Assembly: GCA_013214445.1 (NCBI GenBank)
Contig: JABSPG010000200.1
Coordinates: 1 to 7,095, forward strand
From: Ekhidna sp.
Lineage (GTDB): Bacteria; Bacteroidota; Bacteroidia; Cytophagales; Cyclobacteriaceae
Length of the DNA: 7,095 nucleotides
Direction of reading: 5' to 3'
The notes below the pieces were generated by a model that saw nothing but the letters and a program-made list of their open reading frames with translations, had not been told where the DNA came from and did not search any database. Both the position numbers and the translations under genes were made by a program. Numbering within the stretch: position 1 is the stretch's first letter; each line of letters opens with the position of its first letter. Below, piece by piece: positions 1 to 5,530 of the stretch.

Positions 1-822
1 ACAAACAACCCTGACGAACTACTAAATGATCCTGAAATTGATATCATAATTGAAGTGATTGACGATGCAAAAACAGCCAAAAATTATGTAAAAACTGCAC
101 TATCAAATGGGAAAAGCGTTATTAGCGCCAATAAAAAGATGATTGCAGAATCTCTGAGTGAAATTGATGAGTGGCACAAATATTTCAAATCAGTGTTCCT
201 ATATGAAGCTGCTGTAGGTGGTGGAATACCAATTGTACATAGCATGGACAGCTTCTTTCGAGATCAAGAAGTAGTCAAAATTCGAGGAATATTAAACGGC
301 TCTTCCAATTACATTCTCACTCAAATGCAGCAAAATCAATGGGAATTTGAGCACGCTCTTAAAGATGCTCAACTGCAGGGTTTTGCTGAACGAAATCCAA
401 CATTGGATATTACGGGGGTTGATGCATCATATAAACTGTCCATCTTAGCCTATCACGCTTTTGGAGAGGTTCCTTCATTGAGCCAGTTCTCTACAGAAAG
501 CATTGAGAACATTTCGAAGGAGTCCATCAAAAGAGCAAAAACAAAAGGTAGAAAAATCAAGCCAGTAGCAACCATTGAGCGATCGATAACTGGCATAACC
601 TGTGAGGTAAAAGCAGAGGCTATTGGTCCAAACGACGAATTATATAGTGTCGACTTTGAGAATAATGCGGTAAGTGTAGAAACACTTACGAGCGGTAAGC
701 ATACCTTTTCTGGAAAAGGGGCAGGTTCGCTACCGACTGGCCTAGCAGTGATAGAAGATCTGAAAAGGTTACTGAATGGCTATAGCTATCAGGTTTCAAA
801 AGAAATGAAAAATGTGGCGTAA
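1..822 (+). CDS. hom: Homoserine dehydrogenase, 3' part (5' end outside window)
   Basis: This enzyme reduces L-aspartate 4-semialdehyde to L-homoserine with NAD(P)H, in the cytoplasm, on the branch to threonine and methionine. The frame is open from base 1, so 273 residues are visible; comparison with yeast Hom6 suggests about 70-90 N-terminal residues (most of the nucleotide-binding fold) are missing. The GTG at 55 is internal and not the start. Numbered from the window edge, the SANKK segment has the cofactor/active-site Lys at 45, the EAAVGGGIPI segment spans 69-78, and GILNGSSNYIL spans 96-106. The substrate-site residues Glu130, Asp136, Asp141 and Lys145 keep the spacing of yeast E208/D214/D219/K223. 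The protein ends just after the GKGAGSLPTG segment, so there is no C-terminal ACT domain and no threonine feedback module of the usual kind. In Bacteroidota such stand-alone forms often sit beside metX/metY, but nothing upstream is visible to test this. A fused aspartokinase at the missing N-terminus cannot be excluded from the window alone. Confidence 0.93.
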   Translation, partial: TNNPDELLNDPEIDIIIEVIDDAKTAKNYVKTALSNGKSVISANKKMIAESLSEIDEWHKYFKSVFLYEAAVGGGIPIVHSMDSFFRDQEVVKIRGILNGSSNYILTQMQQNQWEFEHALKDAQLQGFAERNPTLDITGVDASYKLSILAYHAFGEVPSLSQFSTESIENISKESIKRAKTKGRKIKPVATIERSITGITCEVKAEAIGPNDELYSVDFENNAVSVETLTSGKHTFSGKGAGSLPTGLAVIEDLKRLLNGYSYQVSKEMKNVA

Positions 823-882
823 CAATCAGACGATCTCAACATACTGAAGATATTCAGCTGACTATGTAAAACAATTTTACTT

Positions 883-930
883 AAAAAAAGCGGAGGCCAT
901 TTCAAAAGTAGTTTTGAAACGGCCTCCGCT
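883..930 (-). terminator. Strong hairpin terminator of lpd, possibly bidirectional
   Basis: A 10-bp perfect GC-rich stem (889-898 with 921-930, AGCGGAGGCC) continues, after one A/C mismatch, into an 8-bp stem (900-907 with 912-919, TTTCAAAA) closed by the loop GTAG. On the minus strand it is followed by a T-run (complement of 883-889), the right order for intrinsic termination of lpd, whose stop lies 27 bases before the stem. On the plus strand only a weak T-rich tail follows, so it may also stop the homoserine dehydrogenase transcript but less well. Confidence 0.9.
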
Positions 931-956
931 CTTATCTATATTCTATTTGCAGTCGA

Positions 957-2351
957 CTACAGGTGAATCACCTCATCATAAGCTGCAGCAGCTGCTTCCA
1001 TCACTGCTTCACTCATGGTAGGGTGAGGATGGACTGTTTTTACAATTTCATGACCTGTGGTTTCCAGTTTTCTAGCAGCCACAGCCTCTGCAATCATCTC
1101 CGTTACATTCGCACCTATCATATGTGCTCCAAGCCATTCACCATATTTAGCGTCAAAGATTACCTTAACAAAACCCTCGGATGCCCCTGCTGCTTTTGCT
1201 TTACCAGAAGCTGAGAATGGAAACTTACCAACTTTCACTTCATAGCCAGCCTCTTTAGCAGCCTTCTCCGTATAACCTACAGAGGCTATCTCAGGAGAAC
1301 AATAAGTACAGCCCGGAATATTATTGTAATCCAGCGGCTCAACATGCATTCCATTGATTTTCTCCACACAAATAATTCCTTCTGCTGAGGCTACATGAGC
1401 AAGCGCTTGTCCTTTTACTATGTCACCAATTGCATAAACGCCCTCTACATTCGTCTTGTAGTAATCATCCACAAGAACCTTCCCTTTTTCGGTTTTCACA
1501 CCAACTGTTTCAAGTCCAATGTTCTCTATATTGGTTGCGACTCCAACGGCGGAAAGAACAACATCACATTCTAGTTGCTCCTCTCCTTTTTTAGTTTTTA
1601 CCGTAACCTTACACCCAGACCCTTTTGTATCCACTTTAGTTACCTCTGAGCTCGTCATGATTTTCATTCCGGCCTTCTTGTAAGTACGCTCCAATTGCTT
1701 ACTTACTTCTTCATCCTCGACAGGGACAATTCTATCCATAAACTCCACGATTGTCACCTCTGTACCTATCGAGTTATAGAAATAAGCAAACTCAACCCCA
1801 ATAGCTCCAGAACCTACCACAATCATTTTCTTAGGCTGCTTTTCTAGAACCATTGCCTTTCTGTATTCGATCACTTTTTCACCGTCGATTGGCAAATTTG
1901 GAAGTTCACGAGCTCTTCCACCGGTAGCCAATATGATGTGGTTTGCATCATATGTTGTCACTTTTCCAGACTCATCCTTCACTTCCACTTTCTTCCCTTT
2001 CTTGAGGGTACCGTATCCAGCTATGTGATCAATTTTATTCTTCTTAAATAGAAACTGAATACCCTTGCTCATTCCTCCGGCTACATCCCTGCTGCGTTTT
2101 ACCATACCTGTAAAATCCGCTTTGGCATCCTTTACTTTAATACCATAATTATCTGCATGACTTATATATTCAAATACTTGGGCACTTTTTAATAATGCCT
2201 TTGTAGGAATACAACCCCAGTTTAAACAAACCCCACCAAGTTCAGATTTTTCCACTACTCCAACCTTCATGCCTAGTTGAGATGCACGGATTGCTGCAAC
2301 ATATCCTCCAGGACCACTTCCTACTACAATTAAATCATATTTAGATGCCAT
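957..2351 (-). CDS. lpdA: Dihydrolipoyl dehydrogenase (E3)
   Basis: This FAD flavoprotein reoxidises dihydrolipoyl groups with NAD+ as the E3 subunit of pyruvate, 2-oxoglutarate and branched-chain 2-oxoacid dehydrogenase complexes and of the glycine cleavage system. All hallmarks of the class I pyridine nucleotide-disulfide oxidoreductases are present. The FAD Rossmann motif GSGPGG is at 11-16, with Glu34 for the FAD ribose. The redox disulfide Cys42/Cys47 lies in GGVCLNWGCIPTK, ATGG is at 142-145, and the NAD Rossmann motif GSGAIG is at 180-185 with Glu203. The second FAD motif, YAIGD, ends at Asp310. The C-terminal dimer-interface HPHPTMSE carries the catalytic His443 and Glu448. At 464 residues it is full length for the family. 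The ATG at 2351 gives the canonical N-terminus; no Shine-Dalgarno is seen, which is normal in Bacteroidota. It is transcribed alone or at the end of a minus-strand run, with 62 bases to the preceding reading frame. No E1 or E2 gene is next to it, so which complex it serves cannot be told. Confidence 0.97.
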   Translation of the reverse strand: MASKYDLIVVGSGPGGYVAAIRASQLGMKVGVVEKSELGGVCLNWGCIPTKALLKSAQVFEYISHADNYGIKVKDAKADFTGMVKRSRDVAGGMSKGIQFLFKKNKIDHIAGYGTLKKGKKVEVKDESGKVTTYDANHIILATGGRARELPNLPIDGEKVIEYRKAMVLEKQPKKMIVVGSGAIGVEFAYFYNSIGTEVTIVEFMDRIVPVEDEEVSKQLERTYKKAGMKIMTSSEVTKVDTKGSGCKVTVKTKKGEEQLECDVVLSAVGVATNIENIGLETVGVKTEKGKVLVDDYYKTNVEGVYAIGDIVKGQALAHVASAEGIICVEKINGMHVEPLDYNNIPGCTYCSPEIASVGYTEKAAKEAGYEVKVGKFPFSASGKAKAAGASEGFVKVIFDAKYGEWLGAHMIGANVTEMIAEAVAARKLETTGHEIVKTVHPHPTMSEAVMEAAAAAYDEVIHL

Positions 2352-2375
2352 GAATTTCAGTTTTTATTTGAGCCG

Positions 2376-2383
2376 CAAATGTA
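2376..2383 (-). promoter_or_regulatory. Candidate Bacteroidota -7 element for lpd
   Basis: On the minus strand this reads TACATTTG, an exact match to the Bacteroidota primary sigma -7 consensus TAnnTTTG, and its 3' end lies 24 bases before the lpd ATG. No TTG-type -33 element is evident at the expected spacing, and the leader would be short, so this is suggestive only. Confidence 0.35.
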
Positions 2384-2408
2384 GTGTACTTTGAATTTGT
2401 ATTTAATT

Positions 2409-2430
2409 CTTTGTCACTCCTTTGTCACTC
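2409..2430. repeat. Perfect 11-bp tandem duplication
   Basis: CTTTGTCACTC occurs twice head to tail (2409-2419 and 2420-2430), followed by one more C. It overlaps the last codons of the Ser/Gly/Arg-rich minus-strand frame. Because 11 is not a multiple of 3, the second copy is read in another frame and supplies the TGA stop. With one copy the frame would instead end at a TAA after one or two codons, so the effect on the protein is tiny. It looks like a recent slippage duplication. Confidence 0.85.
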
Positions 2431-2722
2431 CTTTTGACCGTACATCACTAGATACTCTCGACGACCCGCCGCTACTGCCACCTCTACCATTGGTAGTGCG
2501 ACTGAACGAAGGTTTACCACCGCTGGTATTTGTTAATGTTCCGGTCTTAACTGGTTTTTGACTGCTATATTCCTTAGCTGCTATACTAGCCCTCAATCTC
2601 CTGTCTTCTCGTTCAAATCTTTCCTGTGAATATGCAACAAATCGCCTATTGTCTAGACTCCTTTGTTCATTCCCCTCCACTAAATTCCATTCAATTCGAT
2701 CTATACCTGGTCTTACTGGCAC
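2414..2722 (-). CDS. Short Ser/Gly/Arg-rich frame, possibly the detached C-terminal part of the upstream gene
   Basis: I do not recognise a family. Read from a GTG at 2722 it gives 102 residues. The first half is charged and probably helical (Glu/Arg-rich, around residues 24-50); the second half is low-complexity Ser/Gly/Thr/Arg/Lys and likely disordered. There is no signal peptide or membrane segment. It lies in exactly the same frame as the preceding exported-protein gene, with only TAA plus three codons between them, so it may be the C-terminal half of one ancestral gene cut by a nonsense mutation. The alternative is an independent, coupled gene: AAGGAAG sits just before the GTG and could act as a ribosome binding site. 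Composition looks like protein rather than random sequence, but whether it is translated is uncertain. Confidence 0.45.
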   Translation of the reverse strand: MPVRPGIDRIEWNLVEGNEQRSLDNRRFVAYSQERFEREDRRLRASIAAKEYSSQKPVKTGTLTNTSGGKPSFSRTTNGRGGSSGGSSRVSSDVRSKGVTKE

Positions 2723-2731
2723 AGTTCTTCC

Positions 2732-3082
2732 TTAAAATTCATTGAAAAGGAATCTCATCATTTCAATGTTGTTGCCTGTCAAATAATGGAACTTATACAC
2801 GTCGGTACTTATCCCAAAGCGATACCAAAATTTTGAAGTAAACCAATGATAGTAATCAGCCCATGTACTTATCGCAAAATATTTTCCATGGTGATAGTAG
2901 TAATCTATCTCGTCATTGGTAAGAGCCGAAAGAGAATCACTGAGGTCACCGTAACCTCTTACAAATGGATTTCCGGAGTTTTTATAGAATCCTGGATCAT
3001 CCCAATTGAATTGATTCAGCTCCAATTGTCCAAAAGAAGCCCCAACTGTCAAGAATGCAAAAAGTGTAAGTATATTCTTCAT
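2732..3082 (-). CDS. Small exported protein with signal peptide, unknown function
   Basis: I recognise no family. I place the start at the ATG at 3082 (116 residues) rather than a TTG 36 bases upstream, because this gives a textbook signal peptide: MKN, a hydrophobic core ILTLFAFLTVGA, then SFGQ with probable cleavage around residues 18-20. There is no Cys for lipidation, so a soluble periplasmic or secreted product is expected. The mature part is unusually aromatic (many Tyr, Trp, Phe and His, for example EIDYYYHHGKYF and YYHWFTSKFWYRFG) and ends FLFNEF. No catalytic motif is apparent. The TAA at 2732-2734 is followed in the same frame by a further roughly 105 sense codons, so this could be the truncated N-terminal part of a protein of about 221 residues. 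The gene belongs to the minus-strand run between the glycosyltransferase-like gene and lpd. Confidence 0.65.
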   Translation of the reverse strand: MKNILTLFAFLTVGASFGQLELNQFNWDDPGFYKNSGNPFVRGYGDLSDSLSALTNDEIDYYYHHGKYFAISTWADYYHWFTSKFWYRFGISTDVYKFHYLTGNNIEMMRFLFNEF

Positions 3083-3238
3083 AGATTTAAATGTTGGTAA
3101 ATAACTCTTTTTCAGCAATTTTTATACCAAGAACATCCTAACTCACACCCTCGCATATATTATGATCATCAGAAGTCTTGATCAAATTCAGCCTTAGACT
3201 CTCTTGAGTGATGCTACAACTCTATGACATATACCCTT

Positions 3239-3263
3239 AGATCTTACTTTACTAAAGTGATCT
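3239..3263. repeat. Small inverted repeat between two minus-strand genes
   Basis: AGATC (3239-3243) pairs with GATCT (3259-3263), and inside it ACTTT (3246-3250) pairs with AAAGT (3254-3258) around a 3-base loop, with a TT bulge on one arm. It lies 35 bases past the stop of the glycosyltransferase-like gene, where a terminator would be expected. It is AT-rich and no T-run follows on the minus strand, so termination is only a guess. The rest of 3083-3297 shows no gene. Confidence 0.35.
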
Positions 3264-3297
3264 TTGGCAATTAGACCAAAAGCGACCAATTCACTGA

Positions 3298-4407
3298 TCA
3301 CAGAAACAATCTATCGCTTATCCACTGATAGTCATTTTTGATAGCTCTTGCAATGGAGTAGATTACAAGATATACACAAAAACCATAGTAAATACGAGTA
3401 AGAATCTGCCTTTGGTAGAGCTTTATAAAGGATAGAATCTTAAGCAAGATGATTATAAACACAGGATAAACAATGCTTAGATACCTCTCCGCTTCGTGAA
3501 AATAGATGTCAGAATAATATGACCTAAGTAGGACGTAGCTAACTAAAAAAAGTGACAAGGAGATAAGTTGTAAGTCAAAAAGATGAGCATTCTTCAAAGT
3601 CAAAAATCCTATAAAAAAAAGCAAAAGAATGACTGCTGAATACCTTACATAGACTGGTACTTTAAGTGGCATAATCCAAACTGAAAGGACATTTAAATAT
3701 TCAAGTGAAATCCCTCGCTTCTCTGAGACGATATCGCTGACGGATGGGCTATCTATAAGGTCATTCCAAATATCATATGACGCCCAGCATAGTGCCAAAT
3801 ATAGGATCGGAACTATCCACTTTTTTGAACCCTTACCCATAACAAAAATCACTAAGGCAATACCCGGTATTAGTAACATCGCTCCATTCTTTGTCAGAAC
3901 CGAGATAACTCCAAGAAGGATAACCAAGGAATAATTCTTCTCTGTTTTATTATCAAACAAGAGTACCAACTGAAGAAGTACTGTGCAGAGCACAAGCGGC
4001 TCAGTCCACGCAAAGACGTGGATCAGATGCAAGGTGGCAGAAAAAGAGATACATAAAACCGCGACCCATTTCAAATGTGAATCCTCACATATTCTATTTG
4101 ATATTTTAAAACTAAGAAACAGATTGATTCCATATAAAATCATATTCAGAAGTATCAAACCAGATTTATTCATCCAAAGAAAAGAGGAAACGATCAGTGG
4201 GTAAAATGGTGGTCGTCTTATTATTCTACCATTGATGGCTTCACCGCCAAAAAATTGATCTAGATCCTTTGCCGCGTCATAATAATCAAAGGAATCATAG
4301 GTGAAACCTACTCCACCAATATTCACCCAAAGCACTAGAAGGAGAGATAACGCTATTAGCACCAAACTCAAAATATTGATTTTCTGATTGAGGCTTAAAT
4401 GACGCAT
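3298..4407 (-). CDS. Multi-pass membrane protein, probable GT-C type glycosyltransferase
   Basis: This is probably an inner-membrane sugar transferase using a polyprenyl-phosphate-linked donor, as in the GT39/PMT-like and DUF2029-like GT-C families; the substrate is unknown. The 369 residues hold about 9-10 hydrophobic segments, roughly at 11-31, 83-103, 113-130, 136-151, 160-190, 197-210, 256-273, 280-298, 310-328 and 338-356. The first periplasmic loop carries an acidic/aromatic patch, YDSFDYYD (37-44), comparable to the catalytic Asp loop of GT-C enzymes. It is followed by RRPPFYPL (64-71), the Arg-Pro-Pro-x-Tyr-Pro signature often seen there. AWTEPL (133-138), TKNGAMLLIP (172-181) and AERYL (306-310) are also typical positions for this fold. 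It is shorter than many PMT-like enzymes (about 450-550), with no evident soluble C-terminal domain. The ATG at 4407 is followed directly by a charged stretch and the first membrane helix. It is divergent from fabG and not embedded in a polysaccharide cluster here, so its acceptor cannot be guessed. Family assignment is by motif only. Confidence 0.65.
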   Translation of the reverse strand: MRHLSLNQKINILSLVLIALSLLLVLWVNIGGVGFTYDSFDYYDAAKDLDQFFGGEAINGRIIRRPPFYPLIVSSFLWMNKSGLILLNMILYGINLFLSFKISNRICEDSHLKWVAVLCISFSATLHLIHVFAWTEPLVLCTVLLQLVLLFDNKTEKNYSLVILLGVISVLTKNGAMLLIPGIALVIFVMGKGSKKWIVPILYLALCWASYDIWNDLIDSPSVSDIVSEKRGISLEYLNVLSVWIMPLKVPVYVRYSAVILLLFFIGFLTLKNAHLFDLQLISLSLFLVSYVLLRSYYSDIYFHEAERYLSIVYPVFIIILLKILSFIKLYQRQILTRIYYGFCVYLVIYSIARAIKNDYQWISDRLFL

Positions 4408-4520
4408 ATTTGAGTGATAGAAAATCCATTACAAATCGTAAGACTGGCTAAGCGCCTAAAAATATAAAATTAGGAAAGTCCACATGTTAGTACTTAACCA
4501 TTGCTGGATAATCTTGATAC

Positions 4521-4534
4521 TTTGATTGATCAAA
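4521..4534. promoter_or_regulatory. Palindromic candidate operator upstream of fabG
   Basis: TTTGAT-TG-ATCAAA is a perfect 6-bp inverted repeat with a 2-base spacer. It also contains the perfect 8-bp palindrome TTGATCAA (4526-4533). It lies 23 bases before the fabG ATG, where a repressor or activator could act on fabG transcription. It overlaps TACTTTG (4518-4524), an imperfect match to the TAnnTTTG element. The TTGATCAAA word recurs at 3178-3186. A regulatory role is inference from position and symmetry. Confidence 0.3.
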
Positions 4535-4557
4535 CAAGCTGAATTTAAACGATAAAC

Positions 4558-5304
4558 ATGAAACTACTAGAAGGAAAGACCGCATTAATTACTGGCGCAT
4601 CTAAAGGAATAGGTAGAGCAATTGCCGAACAATATGCTGAGCATGGGGCCAATATTGCATTCACCTATCTATCCAGTGTGGAAAAAGGGGAAGCGCTGGA
4701 GAAAGAGCTTTCTGCTAAGGGTATTAAAGCAAAAGGATATAGATCAGATGCCTCCGATTACGATGCAGCTCAAGACCTGATCAATGGCATAGTAGCCGAT
4801 TTTGGATCATTAGATATCCTCATCAATAATGCCGGAATTACCAAAGATAATCTCCTGATGCGGATGAGTGAGGCAGACTGGGATGCAATCCAAAACATTA
4901 ATCTTAAGTCTTGCTTTAACACTGTGAAAGCTGCTTGCCGGACCATGATGAAGCAGCGAGCAGGGTCAATCATAAACATGTCTTCAGTAGTGGGGGTAAA
5001 GGGAAATGCTGGCCAGGCAAACTACGCCGCATCGAAAGCAGGTATCATTGGATTTACTAAATCTGTAGCGTTAGAACTAGGGTCGAGAGGTATTCGATGC
5101 AACGCGATTGCTCCCGGCTTCATTGAAACTGAAATGACGGATGCTTTGGATGAAAAAACAGTACAAAGCTGGAGGGATGCAATCCCCTTGAAAAGAGGTG
5201 GAGATCCGGTAGATGTCGCAAATGCTTGCATCTTTCTAGGATCAGACATGTCCACGTATATCACCGGACAGACCATTCAGGTAGATGGTGGAATGCTCAC
5301 TTAA
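4558..5304 (+). CDS. fabG: 3-oxoacyl-[acyl-carrier-protein] reductase
   Basis: This cytoplasmic enzyme reduces 3-oxoacyl-ACP to (3R)-3-hydroxyacyl-ACP with NADPH, the first reduction of each fatty acid elongation cycle. It is a classical short-chain dehydrogenase of 248 residues, the usual FabG length. The cofactor motif TGASKGIG is at 12-19, Asp64 would contact the adenine ring, and NNAG is at 90-93. The catalytic tetrad is Asn115, Ser143, Tyr156 and Lys160, equivalent to N110/S138/Y151/K155 of E. coli FabG with an offset of 5. APGFIETEM and the C-terminal TGQTIQVDGGM, which helps form the tetramer, are also typical of FabG. The ATG at 4558 gives the canonical MKLLEGKTALITGA start; an AT-rich leader precedes it without a clear Shine-Dalgarno. 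It is divergent from the glycosyltransferase-like gene and followed by its own terminator, so it is probably a single-gene transcript outside a fab cluster. Other FabG-like reductases cannot be fully excluded, but the match is close. Confidence 0.93.
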   Translation: MKLLEGKTALITGASKGIGRAIAEQYAEHGANIAFTYLSSVEKGEALEKELSAKGIKAKGYRSDASDYDAAQDLINGIVADFGSLDILINNAGITKDNLLMRMSEADWDAIQNINLKSCFNTVKAACRTMMKQRAGSIINMSSVVGVKGNAGQANYAASKAGIIGFTKSVALELGSRGIRCNAIAPGFIETEMTDALDEKTVQSWRDAIPLKRGGDPVDVANACIFLGSDMSTYITGQTIQVDGGMLT

Positions 5305-5369
5305 AAAAGGATTCACTTTCTAACATTTATTATTTCCAATTGATAATGAGTTAGATTTTACTAACAATT

Positions 5370-5415
5370 AAGAATCCTGATTTCGACTTTGATAAAATCA
5401 GGATTCTTTGCTTTT
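5370..5415 (+). terminator. Intrinsic terminator of fabG
   Basis: A perfect 14-bp stem (5370-5383 with 5395-5408; core AATCCTGATTT / AAATCAGGATT) with an 11-base loop is followed by TTGCTTTTA. It begins 66 bases after the fabG stop and separates fabG from the DUF1800 gene. A small GTTAG/CTAAC inverted repeat (5350-5354, 5361-5365) lies just upstream and has no clear role. The remainder of the gap to 5530 is very AT-rich and should hold the promoter of the next gene; TATTTATG at 5500-5507 is a one-mismatch match to TAnnTTTG but has no -33 partner. Confidence 0.85.
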
Positions 5416-5530
5416 ATGCATTGCTCAATGAGTGAAAATTGATCGAATTAATTAAATTATTTACAGATTATTTATCACTTATTTAATAACAATGATTGAT
5501 ATTTATGGTTAAAGCTAAAACCACTATCAA

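Noticed and set aside
963..1245. Two overlapping plus-strand open frames opposite the 3' end of lpd
   Set aside because: They lie antisense within a full-length, highly conserved lpd and show no protein-like domain or start context. They are shadows of its codon pattern.
2414..3082. Toxin-antitoxin or secreted effector/immunity pair
   Set aside because: Two small adjacent frames invite the idea, but neither shows a toxin, antitoxin or immunity motif, and the shared frame fits a split gene better.
2846..3100. Plus-strand open frame of 84 codons
   Set aside because: It is antisense to the small exported-protein gene, which has a convincing signal peptide. The plus-strand translation has no recognisable features.
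3083..3118. Upstream TTG start giving a 128-residue form of the exported protein
   Set aside because: It would put 12 extra residues before a perfect signal peptide; the ATG at 3082 is the natural start.
3983..4204. Plus-strand open frame of 73 codons
   Set aside because: It is antisense to the membrane glycosyltransferase-like gene and has no features of a real protein.
4408..4520. Possible promoter and inverted repeat CCTAA/TTAGG (4455-4459, 4470-4474) upstream of the glycosyltransferase-like gene
   Set aside because: The stem is only 5 bp in AT-rich DNA, and the nearest TAnnTTTG-like word on the minus strand (TA-CGA-TTTG) has the wrong spacing and no -33 partner.
4770..5276. Two minus-strand open frames within fabG
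   Set aside because: They are antisense shadows of a complete FabG with all its catalytic residues.
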